A stretch of 41,030 nt of DNA, from IMG/VR virus record IMGVR_UViG_3300032083_001940, positions 1-41,030 of that record, one strand, 5' to 3'. The translations under genes were made by a program, and so were the position numbers. The notes under the pieces were generated by a model. That model saw only the letters and a program-made list of their open reading frames with translations, was not told the DNA's origin and ran no database searches. Source of the stretch: a virus. This document shows positions 31,080 to 39,909 of this stretch, piece by piece. The first letter of the stretch is position 1; the number at the start of each line of letters is the position of its first letter.

Positions 31080-31690
31080 TATGGTAAGTCCTCTATAGCA
31101 GCGAACTGCAAGGTGTACACCCCGTTACTGTCCGCTAACCACGACTGGTTAGGGCTTCCCATGCGGAAGATAGTGGTGGGGCTAGCGGTTGTGATTGCGG
31201 TGTTATCTGATACGTCCGTCCTTAGCTCAGGGAAGATCTCTAGTGTTGCATCCCCACTGCTGTCACTGGTGACGTCCAAGGCAACCATGTACATATAGTC
31301 ACCTAGTTGAATGTAATCCCCGGCCTTCAGTATATCGGCCGTTGAGGAGGTCCACCCCTTGGTCTCTAGGGTTCTAGCCCTAGTGGTGTGAGCCCCATCT
31401 ACTAGTGGAGTTCCAGTGGCCACCCCATATGGGCCAGCGTAATCGGGATCTCCTGCTGTAAAAGTTCCGCCTGCCCCGTCAAGAGCGGCGAAGAAACCGA
31501 GCCACACACGTGCCGCCTCGTCTTCCATTGCCGGAAGGGAGGCCGTGAATTCAAAGCGCCTGGAGTAGTTCTGTATCTTTCTTTTACCACTAAACACAGT
31601 GACAGAGCCGGTGCCCTGCACGGCGAGGGTAAACTCCACGGAGGTAAACTTAGGAGTAGTGGGTATTGTTAGTGGGTATGATATTGCCAT
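31079..31690 (-). CDS. Distal tail / minor tail protein
   Basis: A 203-residue protein just downstream of the tape measure. Beta-rich, with FTLAVQGTGSVTVFSGKRKI, RVWLGFFAALDGAGGTFTAG and IFRMGSPNQSWLADSNGVYT, a layout seen in distal tail (lambda M/Dit-position) proteins. It would link tail tube to tip. The assignment rests mainly on position and length. Confidence 0.65.
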   Translation of the reverse strand: MAISYPLTIPTTPKFTSVEFTLAVQGTGSVTVFSGKRKIQNYSRRFEFTASLPAMEDEAARVWLGFFAALDGAGGTFTAGDPDYAGPYGVATGTPLVDGAHTTRARTLETKGWTSSTADILKAGDYIQLGDYMYMVALDVTSDSSGDATLEIFPELRTDVSDNTAITTASPTTIFRMGSPNQSWLADSNGVYTLQFAAIEDLP

Positions 31691-31692
31691 TA

Positions 31693-33825
31693 CTAGCCGC
31701 GTCCTCGTATGTCTCTAGCGAACTGTGGGTTGCGCCTTACTTCGTTACGCACCAGGTCTAGAGTTGTCTGTGTGTTTCTAGTCAGGGCTTTGTTGAGCTC
31801 GCTCTTGCGAACACTATCTACACCCCGGAAGTCGTTGTTATTTACTACTTGTACGGTGCTACCACCACCTGCCCCGTTGGGGACTACGGTACCGGGTGCG
31901 TCTGGTACGAAGAGTTCTGGGCCGTTCTCACCAACAACTGAGACTTTACCCATTGGGGGTCGTCCTCCATCTGCGAAGAAGCCACCAAAGCCGCCTCCGC
32001 CTCCGAACAAGGCTCCACCAATTCCTCCGAAGCCTCCGCCTCCTCCACCGCCGCCTCCAAAGAGACTACCGATAGAGCTGAAGATACCGCCGAAACCGCC
32101 GCCACCTCCTCCACCGCCGAAGAGGCCTCCGCCTCCACCGAACAGGCCGCCGATGCCATCGAATGCGCTGGATATACCACCGCCCACGCTGTCTAGTATA
32201 GATGAGAATCCGGATCCTGCGCTATCAACTGCGCTGCCGAAGCCGTCACCAGCCTCCAGTATTGAGCTGGATGCGTCTTCTATAGCCGGAGCTACGTTGT
32301 TGAATCCCTCAAATAGGAACTCCCCACCTGCGGGGGCTTTGGGTGTAATGCCTGATGGTATTAATGGGATCTCACCAAAACCTTCACCCTTAAAGAAGTC
32401 ACTGAACCCCGACTTAACACTATCGAAGCCGGACTTTATTGAATCTCCAACCTTCTTGGACACAGAGTCAAAGACGGCTCCACCGAGACCGCGCTCCTGC
32501 ACTTGTTGTAAGGCACTGCGCCCAGCATCCAACTGTCCCTGTGTGACGCCTATTGCGTCTAGACCCTTCTGCTTGAGTGTGCCGATGACTTCTGCTCCCT
32601 TCTCGGAGTTAAGAAATCCCTCGATTAATTGTGGTGCGTTATTAACTGCACTGCTAATGGCTCCGCCAGTTAGTAGGGACTTACCGGCATCTAGGATAGG
32701 ACCCAGTAGGCCTCCTATTCCGGAGCCTCCACCTCCACCACCTCCAAAGGTGACGTTAAGGGCTATCTTGGCTATTTCCAAAAGACCCTGCTTAAAGCCT
32801 TTTTTAAATCCGTTGATGACTTTGTCTAAATCAGACACGAGCTTATCTACGGAGAATTGTATAGGTCGTTTCTTTTCCGCGACCTGGTCTAACTCAGTAC
32901 CAATGGTCTTAACGGTTTTCTTAACCGACTCCCTGGCCTTCTGCTGTTGTGTTTGTGAGGAGTCGTCCCCACCACCGAATAGTAGTCCTAGTGGTCCGAA
33001 CTCAGCGAACTGTCGGAATGCTCCGGACTCACCGAAGAGATCCAAGAATGCTGTTCTCCACCCCACTAACGTATCGACTAACTTGGCTAGCGCGACCGTA
33101 GCGTTGGATACCAACTCGATGAAGTTCCCCATGCCTTCGGCCAGGGCTCCTTTCAAGAGGCCGGCTGCGATACCGAACTGATCGTTAATCCGCTCGAACT
33201 GTGCAGCGGTCTCATTACTGATCACCACACCTAACTGGCTGGCTTGCTGCTTCAGTGCTTCGAAGTTCTCGATCATGGGCAGCATACGCTGACCAGCTTC
33301 CCCGAATACCACTAACGCTAGTTGTGCTCTGCGCGTCTCATCCTTGATGGCCGCTAAGCCCTCGACTATATCACTAAAGGCTTGCTGCCTGTTGGCGGTA
33401 TCGATAGCCTTTCCACTGGCTAACTCTAACTCCTGGAAGACCTTAACCGTAGCGGCGGACCCATTCTCTAGTGCCGTCAACTGCCTGGTCATTGCCGCGA
33501 ACCCAGTCCGCAACTCTTCCACTGATACCCCACTGCGGTCTGCAGCGAAACTTATCTTTTGGAATTCTTCGGCTGTAACGCCAATACGCTTGGCTTCCTT
33601 GGCCATAGTGTCTATAGACCTGGAGAATGCTACCATTCCCGCGACTATACCCGTGACGGCTATGGCTGCCACTTTAGCGCTCGCTGCTATAGAAGCAAAG
33701 GCTACCTTGCTCTTAGCGGCTAGACCCTTAACTGCAGCCTCACTCTTCTTGATGCCGCGATCAAAGTCCCTGGTGACCGCCTTAAGTTTGACGACGGCCT
33801 CGCCTAGTACTTCTCTAAATGCCAT
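31693..33825 (-). CDS. Tape measure protein
   Basis: A 710-residue protein, the longest of the tail-tube region and located right after the chaperone genes. The N-terminus is helical (AVVKLKAVTRDFDRGIKKSE) with a hydrophobic stretch (about residues 40-68, ASIAASAKVAAIAVTGIVAG). The middle has EFQKISFAADRSGVSVEELR, typical of tape measures; the C-terminal third is extremely Gly-rich and ends with VSVVGENGPELFVPDAPGT, a known tail-measure C-terminal motif. Its length sets tail length, implying a tail near 100 nm by the usual 0.15 nm per residue. It overlaps the chaperone gene by 11 bases. Confidence 0.92.
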   Translation of the reverse strand: MAFREVLGEAVVKLKAVTRDFDRGIKKSEAAVKGLAAKSKVAFASIAASAKVAAIAVTGIVAGMVAFSRSIDTMAKEAKRIGVTAEEFQKISFAADRSGVSVEELRTGFAAMTRQLTALENGSAATVKVFQELELASGKAIDTANRQQAFSDIVEGLAAIKDETRRAQLALVVFGEAGQRMLPMIENFEALKQQASQLGVVISNETAAQFERINDQFGIAAGLLKGALAEGMGNFIELVSNATVALAKLVDTLVGWRTAFLDLFGESGAFRQFAEFGPLGLLFGGGDDSSQTQQQKARESVKKTVKTIGTELDQVAEKKRPIQFSVDKLVSDLDKVINGFKKGFKQGLLEIAKIALNVTFGGGGGGGSGIGGLLGPILDAGKSLLTGGAISSAVNNAPQLIEGFLNSEKGAEVIGTLKQKGLDAIGVTQGQLDAGRSALQQVQERGLGGAVFDSVSKKVGDSIKSGFDSVKSGFSDFFKGEGFGEIPLIPSGITPKAPAGGEFLFEGFNNVAPAIEDASSSILEAGDGFGSAVDSAGSGFSSILDSVGGGISSAFDGIGGLFGGGGGLFGGGGGGGGFGGIFSSIGSLFGGGGGGGGGFGGIGGALFGGGGGFGGFFADGGRPPMGKVSVVGENGPELFVPDAPGTVVPNGAGGGSTVQVVNNNDFRGVDSVRKSELNKALTRNTQTTLDLVRNEVRRNPQFARDIRGRG

Positions 33826-34174
33826 TTACTTTGTCCCAATGTGCTAATTGTTCCATCGCTATACGATGTTTGCTCTTCATATCCTCTACATATTGACGCT
33901 CAGCTTCTTTACCCATTACACAGGCTCGCCACTTATTAAAGGAATTCTTCTTAGGGTCAGATCGTGCATTAATGCCGTCATACCACGAAACCAGGTACCG
34001 CTGCTCCCACCAATCTTTCTCGCGTTTGGCGTAGCCTTGTAGGGCGTACGTGTACTCCCACCAAGTTAGGTTCCAGAATTCAGACGGGGAGAGCCCCAGC
34101 ACTCCCATCCCATCTTGTATTATTTCTGACCAATCGAACACAAAGGACTGAGATGATCCCTCTGTGTCTACTTC
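33815..34174 (-). CDS. Tail assembly chaperone, -1 frameshift extension (T of G/GT)
   Basis: This frame has no good start (only GTG 34141) but is open upstream to the slippery site at 34174-34180, so it is most likely made as an extension of the chaperone before it. The joined product would be 211 residues. The extension includes DGMGVLGLSPSEFWNLTWWE, the L-x-P-x-E-F-W-x-L-T pattern of phage tail assembly chaperones, then a basic helical part. The longer G-T product recruits tail tube protein to the tape measure. It overlaps the tape measure gene by 11 bases. Confidence 0.8.
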   Translation of the reverse strand, partial: EVDTEGSSQSFVFDWSEIIQDGMGVLGLSPSEFWNLTWWEYTYALQGYAKREKDWWEQRYLVSWYDGINARSDPKKNSFNKWRACVMGKEAERQYVEDMKSKHRIAMEQLAHWDKVNGI

Positions 34175-34449
34175 TTTTTTCTAGTCTTGTCCACGAGCCA
34201 CTCGTTCAAGGCCTCACTAACTGCTAACAGTCCGGCCTCTGGACGTAGGTGTTCGTCTAGTATATCACCGCCCAGCGTCTTACCACTGAACTCTAGGAGC
34301 ATAAGGTACATCACTTCAATGTCCCCGCGCTCTAAACGTTCCATAATGTCCACGATTGCATTAGTCCCTAGAGAGGCGCAGATCTTCCGCATCCTTCCCA
34401 TGTTCGCAACTAACTCGTAGGTATTTCCATTAAGCTCAAGCTTACTCAT
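34168..34449 (-). CDS. Tail assembly chaperone (G-like)
   Basis: A 93-residue acidic and helical protein between tail tube and tape measure genes, the G position of lambda. It begins MSKLELNGNTYELVANMGRM and ends LVDKTRKKK. The last codons contain a slippery heptamer. A strong upstream AGGAGGG favours ATG 34449. The product coats the tape measure during assembly and is not expected in the finished virion. Confidence 0.82.
   Translation of the reverse strand: MSKLELNGNTYELVANMGRMRKICASLGTNAIVDIMERLERGDIEVMYLMLLEFSGKTLGGDILDEHLRPEAGLLAVSEALNEWLVDKTRKKK
34174..34180 (-). other. -1 ribosomal frameshift slippery site A AAA AAG
   Basis: In the zero frame the codons are AGA AAA AAG AAG TAG, so A-AAA-AAG sits in the correct phase for a -1 slip two codons before the stop. 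After the slip the next codons (GAA GTA GAC) are open into the T-like frame with no stop. Position and layout match the conserved G/GT frameshift of long-tailed phages. Confidence 0.85.
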
Positions 34450-34472
34450 ATTGATGCCCTCCTAAAGACAGA

Positions 34473-34883
34473 TTATGATGTTGGTGGGAATCCTGTTAGG
34501 TCACCATCGAAGACCAGAGACATGTCAAATGTCGCAGCTTCGTCATCGCTGTAGGTTTCTGTTAAGTCACTGATCATAGCCGTTCCGCTAAATGATAGTG
34601 AACCACCCCTAAAGATCTGTAGAGTCCCTTGCGTTCCCCCATCAAATAGATCTCTTAGGCGATCTTGCCCGACATCATCTACGACATAAAAGCCGCTTAC
34701 TGATGCAGTGTATTTTCTTCTTCCAATGATATGAGTGGCGACGGAGTCTCCCTTCGCACTAGTCTCAATCTCCTTGGCGGTACCATTGATAACAAAGTTT
34801 GTTGTGCTACCAACAGCTAGTACTGTAGCCGACGCACCGAGAACCCTCAGTGTTACTACATTTCCGTTTTCAGCGTTAGCCAT
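34473..34883 (-). CDS. Major tail (tube) protein
   Basis: A 136-residue beta-rich protein. It contains TLRVLGASATVLAVGSTTNF, TSAKGDSVATHIIGRRKYTA and LRDLFDGGTQGTLQIFRGG, typical of phage tail-tube proteins of the TP901-1/HK97 type. Located between tail terminator and chaperone genes. Hexamers of it form the tail tube. Assigned by size, fold-like pattern and synteny. Confidence 0.82.
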   Translation of the reverse strand: MANAENGNVVTLRVLGASATVLAVGSTTNFVINGTAKEIETSAKGDSVATHIIGRRKYTASVSGFYVVDDVGQDRLRDLFDGGTQGTLQIFRGGSLSFSGTAMISDLTETYSDDEAATFDMSLVFDGDLTGFPPTS

Positions 34884-34898
34884 TTTGTGTTCTCCAAG

Positions 34899-35321
34899 TT
34901 ACGTAACTATGAATTCAAACTGCATGGCCAGACCAGTCAGCTCTCCATCATTTGGTAATGTTTGTGTTCCATTAAGTCTGCACAGAACAAAGTTGTCTGT
35001 GCTAATTGTGATATCCTGTCCATCCAGTAGGGTTATTACTCTACTCATGACATTGTTGAGAATCAATTGACTCTCAGTATTCTCGACGGCTACGACGATA
35101 TCGAAGGTCATCTCCAGTCCTCTGAAGTCCCTGCCGCTAAAGCCCGATACTGCCACTAATGGTCTTATCCACAAGTAGGGCGTGCCGGTTTGATCAGGAA
35201 CTCTTGGTCCGGAGAAGATGGCAGTGGCACTGTTGTAGGTACCTAGAAGTGCAGTTAGGGTCCCATCGCCAGATAGGGTGCTGTATATGCCCTCTACCAT
35301 GTTGTTTGGATTAGGAGCCAT
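34899..35321 (-). CDS. Tail terminator/completion protein
   Basis: A 140-residue protein beginning MAPNPNNMVEGIYSTLSGDG, with TGTPYLWIRPLVAVSGFSGR and FDIVVAVENTESQLI, matching DUF3168-like tail completion proteins. It sits between the gp10-like and tube genes as usual. Such proteins cap the tail tube and join it to the head connector. Confidence 0.72.
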   Translation of the reverse strand: MAPNPNNMVEGIYSTLSGDGTLTALLGTYNSATAIFSGPRVPDQTGTPYLWIRPLVAVSGFSGRDFRGLEMTFDIVVAVENTESQLILNNVMSRVITLLDGQDITISTDNFVLCRLNGTQTLPNDGELTGLAMQFEFIVT

Positions 35322-35323
35322 TG

Positions 35324-35692
35324 CTATCCTCTTGCTATGATTTGTATGATTCTTCTTTTAAGTCTCTTGACTGAGGGGCGTAAGAAAGGTCTTGCCTGCA
35401 TCTTAGCCGTACCGAACTCCAGAAACTTAGCGTATGGAGCGCCACCACCCTTTACGGATCCCACATCAACGGAGGGATTCATTATACCAGTTACTCGACC
35501 TGAGCCGATGCTCTGTCGAAGTTGACCAGTATCAGAGTGTGGTGCGTCACCTGGACTAGAGGGACCCAGGGCTCTTGTGGATTGTGATAAGGCGCCCTTT
35601 ATCGCGGCTTCTAATGCAAAGGCAGCCTTCAGTAGTCTAGTCCGTAGGAGCTTCTGGAATTTCCTGTCAAAGTTCTTATTTCGCTTGTACAT
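35324..35692 (-). CDS. HK97 gp10-like head-tail protein
   Basis: A 122-residue basic protein: MYKRNKNFDRKFQKLLRTRL at the start, then SSPGDAPHSDTGQLRQSI and APYAKFLEFGTAKMQARPFL, the hallmark pattern of HK97 gp10 proteins. ATG 35692 overlaps the stop of the upstream gene by one base, so it is preferred over ATG 35725. The protein acts at the neck or tail completion. Confidence 0.86.
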   Translation of the reverse strand: MYKRNKNFDRKFQKLLRTRLLKAAFALEAAIKGALSQSTRALGPSSPGDAPHSDTGQLRQSIGSGRVTGIMNPSVDVGSVKGGGAPYAKFLEFGTAKMQARPFLRPSVKRLKRRIIQIIARG

Positions 35693-36021
35693 TACCTGGC
35701 GTCCTCCACCCTCTCTGCATCCCACTCTAGGTGAGTGCCTGCAGACGGCCGCTTTACGCCGGTGATCTCGTAGGTTGCGCTGTTGATGGTAAAGTGGTCG
35801 TCCAACTTAACATCCACACCGGACAAAGTGTATATGGTGTACATCCCTATGCCTTTTACCGTACCCGCCTCTACTCTTTCATTAGCTGACTTTAAAGATA
35901 CCCGGCAAGGTAAGGCTGCAACCTGCTCTACTCTAGATTCGGAGAATCCGCCTTGGGAGTCTGCGGTTACCGTGCGTCGCTTGACACTGGCAGTATGTAT
36001 TAGGAGATGTCCGATGCCCAT
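35692..36021 (-). CDS. Head-tail joining (stopper) protein
   Basis: A 109-residue protein: MGIGHLLIHTASVKRRTVTA, then CRVSLKSANERVEAGT and ITGVKRPSAGTHLEWDAERV. The pattern is that of SPP1 gp16/HK97 gp9-like stopper proteins, which seal the connector after packaging. Overlaps its neighbours by one base at each end. Confidence 0.78.
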   Translation of the reverse strand: MGIGHLLIHTASVKRRTVTADSQGGFSESRVEQVAALPCRVSLKSANERVEAGTVKGIGMYTIYTLSGVDVKLDDHFTINSATYEITGVKRPSAGTHLEWDAERVEDAR

Positions 36022-36503
36022 TAGAAGCGCCTCGCATTCTTGTACGGTGCTAGTAGTTGTCTAACAGACCGGGGCATTATCTGATCCAGGAACACTACAC
36101 TGTAGTCTCCTAGTCGCTCTGACTTGATACCCGGGTTGGGACGTCCCTTCAGGTCGGATACCCACTGTAGGGTAGCTAGTTCTATGTCATCCGGAGCAGC
36201 ACTGTATCCGTAGGTATACACTACCCGCCAAGCCTCCTTCCTTCCTCGGGACCATTCGGTGCCATCGATAAGGTAGATCATGCTGGCGTTGTCGTAGTAG
36301 TCGTAGGCGGTAGTGGTCTTAACTACACTGCTTTCCCTGTCCGTTATGGACACGATGCCGGTAATAGGACCCTGTGGTAAGGCTAGGTACTCCGAGCCTC
36401 CCTCTACGTCCGCCGTTGCGGTAACTATACTGCTAAATGAGGTGGCGCAGTACTTGTTGATAGCTGCGGACACATACTGTATTAATTCTAAATCGGTAGC
36501 CAC
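36021..36503 (-). CDS. Head-tail connector/adaptor protein (gp6-like)
   Basis: A 160-residue protein: MATDLELIQYVSAAINKYCA, ALPQGPITGIVSITDRESSV, RVVYTYGYSAAPDDIELATL and SERLGDYSVVF. This matches HK97 gp6/SPP1 gp15-like adaptors that dock under the portal. It is the first of four consecutive neck genes. Confidence 0.8.
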   Translation of the reverse strand: MATDLELIQYVSAAINKYCATSFSSIVTATADVEGGSEYLALPQGPITGIVSITDRESSVVKTTTAYDYYDNASMIYLIDGTEWSRGRKEAWRVVYTYGYSAAPDDIELATLQWVSDLKGRPNPGIKSERLGDYSVVFLDQIMPRSVRQLLAPYKNARRF

Positions 36504-36517
36504 CGGATATCCTTTTG

Positions 36518-37183
36518 TTAACGTGCGTTATCTATTACTTGCTGCACGGCTGCCACTAAGGCTGCCCACTTAGCGCTATCCACTCCATCAGGTGCGGGAG
36601 TCTTAGCTAGCTCAGAGACTGCTAATGCTACATGCCCGGACTGGACGAATGTGTAAAACTCTGACAGGGACAGTATGGTGATCTTTCGCTCAGCATCGGT
36701 GAACCCTATGGATTCAATCACATACCAGGCTAACCCCGGCAGTTTAGTCGACATGTCCTCGAAGGTGATCTTCATCATGTCGGCAACGGCCGCTTGCTGT
36801 TGTTCAGCAGCCACCCTCGCGTCTCTATCCGACTTCTCGTTAGATGTCATTTCTCGAACCTCACCATCAACCACTACGGTATCCGCGGGTGCGGCAGTGG
36901 GCTTTGAGGCTCCAATGAGTACGCCAGGCTGAGCTGTGTACTTCCCTACGGGGGCGTCTTTAATAAAGTCGATTGCTTCACCGGTATCCACATCGTACAG
37001 CAATACGGACTCTCGGTTGATCGATAACGCCTGTATGTCGTGGGCGATCCCCTCTGTTACCAGGTACTGTAAAACCTCGTCGATGTCGACCGTTTCCCGC
37101 CCACTAGCGGTAATTTTATGACTATCAGGGTTAAGTAGTCCGTCGACTTCTAAGACCTCATACGGGCCGATTCTGTGCTTCAT
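36518..37183 (-). CDS. Hypothetical head-module protein, 221 residues
   Basis: Located between the large fibre and connector genes. Starts MKHRIGPYEVLEVDGLLNPD, a beta-rich part with ILLY-like segments and proline linkers (GASKPTAAPADTVVVDGEVR), then a helical C-terminal half (FYTFVQSGHVALAVSELAKT). It ends two bases after the fibre gene start region boundary and 14 bases before the adaptor start. It may be a chaperone or partner for the fibre; no family recognised. Confidence 0.6.
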   Translation of the reverse strand: MKHRIGPYEVLEVDGLLNPDSHKITASGRETVDIDEVLQYLVTEGIAHDIQALSINRESVLLYDVDTGEAIDFIKDAPVGKYTAQPGVLIGASKPTAAPADTVVVDGEVREMTSNEKSDRDARVAAEQQQAAVADMMKITFEDMSTKLPGLAWYVIESIGFTDAERKITILSLSEFYTFVQSGHVALAVSELAKTPAPDGVDSAKWAALVAAVQQVIDNAR

Positions 37184-37184
37184 A

Positions 37185-39848
37185 TTACGCCTTCTTGTAC
37201 ATTAGTTGGAAGTGGAAGGATCCCGTCTTAATATTAGATGAACCAGTAGATGCCACACCCCACGTTGCCCAGCTACCGTCGGAGTTACCGTCCCGAGTCA
37301 GGGTCATGTATGTGGTGTTGGGTTGGAAATCCCCGAACGTGTCTTGGTCAGAGGAGGCTCCCGCGTCTTCAGTTTGAACCTTGGGGGTGTACACTGTACC
37401 GTCGTTGACAGAAGTGAAGGGTAAGCCCGATATTCGAGCAGCACCGGATCCATCGTTGTCATTGGTACTTATGTCGATCATCCCCACCACGAATACCATA
37501 TCATCGAGTTCGATGTAATGACCCTTTTGGGTGGTATAGGCTAATGTGGGGTTAGTAGTTGATGCTGTGATAGTAGGAGTCCAGCTGCCTATGGTCGGGC
37601 TAGATCCGCCCCCGGTAGTCTCTGTCCATACAGCGGCTGCAGTAGTGGAGTCTAAGCACACGTATTCTTTATCGTTAGTGGTGTCCAACCACCTAGAGCC
37701 AACGGCGTAACCGTCATCGACATCGGCGCCCGCAGTAGGGGCTGCTGTTGCTCCTATGTTAGTCTTAATAGCCTCGTATGCTCCGGCTCCGGTCTTCCTT
37801 AAGAAACCTTCACCTTCACTGATGTCACTGTCCATTACAGCGCCAGCGGCCGCTACGTTAGTAGCGTCGGTAACATCAGCACCATCCTCTACATTAATGA
37901 TGGTACGTACGTTAGCAGCAGTGAGCTCTTCTGTATCACCAGTACTAGCGGTTATTCGTCCAAGGATTCGATCCTGAGCAACGTCCTCTAGCTTAGCAAA
38001 GGTAACGGCGTTGTTATCTATTTCTGTTGTCCCTACAGTAGCTAATGCGGCTAGAGCGCCTGAGTCTGTAACATCGGCTAATGTATGTGTATGTGAAGCT
38101 GCCGCAAAGTCCGAGCCTAGATCCACGTCGTTGTCCGGCATCGTAAGGACTCTGGTAGTAGCTGTCGCTACAGCACCAACATCGATACGCATCAACTTAG
38201 TGGCGTCTACCGGATCCTTCACTAGGGTAGTGGCATCCGAGACTGGTAGTGCCGCCGTAACGTTAGTTTCATCGGTAACATCCGCAGCGGCTTCAACACC
38301 GTCTAGCTTGGTTCCGTCGGCGGCAACGTCTCGTCCGTCGACTGTTCCTCCGACTGTGATGTTGTTTGTGACGTCAAGAGCGTCAGTATATGTTTCCGCA
38401 AATCTCGTGCCCGTCGCACCAAGATCTCTCGTTCCGTCGGCATCCGGAACAATATCCGCATCAACCACGTCACCCCAAGCATCGCCAGCTCCTGCGCCTG
38501 CTCCTACCGCTGACCAGGCTGAATCTTCGTATTTCTCAATATCTCCGGTAGTACTATTATATATTAGCATACCGTTGCCAGGTGTCAAGGCATTTCTTTG
38601 GGTTGTCGTTAAACTTATTAGTTGTATACCCGCGTGGTCAGTGCCACTGAAGTTAATCTGTCCGGTGAAGGTATCCCCGGAAACATCTGCCGCACCAAGA
38701 TTAGTTAAAGCGCCCCCTGCAGTGCTAGCCCCTGTACCACCATTGGCAACTGCTAGGTCTGTGCCTGACCAGTCTCCGTTATCGATGGTACTCTGGGCAG
38801 CTAGGGTTCCGCTATCTGTAATGTCTGTAAGGGTATGTGTATGGGCCGCTGTGGCGAAATCGGATCCTAGGTCAACGTCTGAGTCAGGCATTGTAAGAAC
38901 GCGCGTGGTGGACGTGGCAACGGCGCCTACGTCGATTCTCATTGTCTTAGTTCCGTCTACAGGATCTTTAACTATAGTGGTGGCATCTGATACGGGTAGC
39001 GCAGCAGTTACGTTAGTCTCGTCCGTAACATCTGCCGAAGCTTCGATGCCAGACAGCTTGCTCTGTTCAGCATCAGTAAAAGCATTTGTATCTGAATTGT
39101 TCTCATATGCGGTTTTGATTTCAGCATCGGACTGGTCGGCTGTTGATCCGTCTTCGATGTTAAGGATGGTTCGGGCTTGGGCCGCGGTGAGTTCTTCGGG
39201 GTCCCCACTTCCTGCGGTAGTTCGTCCCATGAAGGTGTCGGTGGAAAGATCCTGGATTTTAGCGAACGTAACAGCATTGTTATCGATTTCTGAAGTGCCC
39301 ACGGTAGCAAGAGTTGCCAGAGCCCCCGCATCGCTAAGGTCCGCAACTGCCACAGTGCCCAAATCAATGTCAATTTCATCATCGCCGGTATCATCCGTTA
39401 TTGTAATCTTAGCGGAGCCCGCGTTGATCTTTTTAAACTCTAAATCCGCACCCGACTTCTGCTTGAAGACTCCAGTACCGGCAGTACCGACATTGCTGGC
39501 GGTGTTGGTTTCCCCACCCCCGGCTCCTGCGCCCAGGTTTAGCCATGATGTGCCGTCGTAACCCTCTATCAGGGATGTGGTTGTGTTGTAAATGACTTGA
39601 CCAGCCGCCGCCACTAGGGCGTCTCGCTGTGCGGTGGTCAATGATATTAGCTTCAGGCCAGCGTGGGTAGTCCCACTAAACTGTATGAGGCCTGTAAAAG
39701 TATCCCCCGCTAGTAAGGAGTAATCCGTGCTGATCTTATCGGAAGACCAGAGGATTAGGGAATCGGCCGCTGCAGTGTCATTTACACTGAACGTATCACC
39801 ACTTCCTAGGTAGCTGGATAATGCTGTAACTGATATATGTTGTGCCAT
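37185..39848 (-). CDS. Large repetitive fibre protein in the head module (putative head fibre)
   Basis: An 887-residue beta-fibre with duplicated modules. Copies of VTDETNVTAALPVSDATT, MRIDVGAVAT and TRVLTMPDSDVDLGSDFA occur twice; GDTFTGLIQFSGTTHAGLKL/GDTFTGQINFSGTDHAGIQL and ATVGTSEIDNNAVTFAK also recur. The C-terminal region (about 730 on, SWTPTITASTTNPTLAYTTQ) is unique and ends GSFHFQLMYKKA. The gene lies between the decoration protein and connector genes, not with the tail fibres, suggesting a capsid-borne fibre, although a relocated tail fibre cannot be excluded. ATG 39848 has AGGA upstream at a long distance; GTG 39875 is an alternative nearer the hairpin. Confidence 0.72.
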   Translation of the reverse strand: MAQHISVTALSSYLGSGDTFSVNDTAAADSLILWSSDKISTDYSLLAGDTFTGLIQFSGTTHAGLKLISLTTAQRDALVAAAGQVIYNTTTSLIEGYDGTSWLNLGAGAGGGETNTASNVGTAGTGVFKQKSGADLEFKKINAGSAKITITDDTGDDEIDIDLGTVAVADLSDAGALATLATVGTSEIDNNAVTFAKIQDLSTDTFMGRTTAGSGDPEELTAAQARTILNIEDGSTADQSDAEIKTAYENNSDTNAFTDAEQSKLSGIEASADVTDETNVTAALPVSDATTIVKDPVDGTKTMRIDVGAVATSTTRVLTMPDSDVDLGSDFATAAHTHTLTDITDSGTLAAQSTIDNGDWSGTDLAVANGGTGASTAGGALTNLGAADVSGDTFTGQINFSGTDHAGIQLISLTTTQRNALTPGNGMLIYNSTTGDIEKYEDSAWSAVGAGAGAGDAWGDVVDADIVPDADGTRDLGATGTRFAETYTDALDVTNNITVGGTVDGRDVAADGTKLDGVEAAADVTDETNVTAALPVSDATTLVKDPVDATKLMRIDVGAVATATTRVLTMPDNDVDLGSDFAAASHTHTLADVTDSGALAALATVGTTEIDNNAVTFAKLEDVAQDRILGRITASTGDTEELTAANVRTIINVEDGADVTDATNVAAAGAVMDSDISEGEGFLRKTGAGAYEAIKTNIGATAAPTAGADVDDGYAVGSRWLDTTNDKEYVCLDSTTAAAVWTETTGGGSSPTIGSWTPTITASTTNPTLAYTTQKGHYIELDDMVFVVGMIDISTNDNDGSGAARISGLPFTSVNDGTVYTPKVQTEDAGASSDQDTFGDFQPNTTYMTLTRDGNSDGSWATWGVASTGSSNIKTGSFHFQLMYKKA

Positions 39849-39875
39849 AATATATATAAATCCTGTAAACTTCAC

Positions 39876-39902
39876 CTAGGGGACTGTAAGCCACTCCCCT
39901 AG
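39876..39902 (-). other. Perfect 8-bp inverted repeat between decoration and fibre genes
   Basis: CTAGGGGA and TCCCCTAG arms enclose an 11-base loop. There is no T-run, so it is not a standard terminator. It could reduce expression of the fibre relative to the capsid and decoration proteins, or protect the upstream message. Confidence 0.5.
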
Positions 39903-39909
39903 AGGTAGG

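Noticed and set aside
31709-33181. Long plus-strand open frame, Pro/Ser-rich (490 codons)
   Set aside because: It is the complement of the Gly-rich tape measure gene; its composition is explained by that and it has no recognisable domain or good context.
34139-34141. GTG as an independent start of the T-like chaperone gene
   Set aside because: No convincing ribosome site, and the frame is open upstream exactly to the slippery heptamer, so frameshift expression explains it better.
38011-39561. Long plus-strand open frame (516 codons) opposite the large fibre
   Set aside because: Low-complexity Val/Ala/Ser sequence mirroring the repetitive fibre gene on the other strand; a shadow frame.
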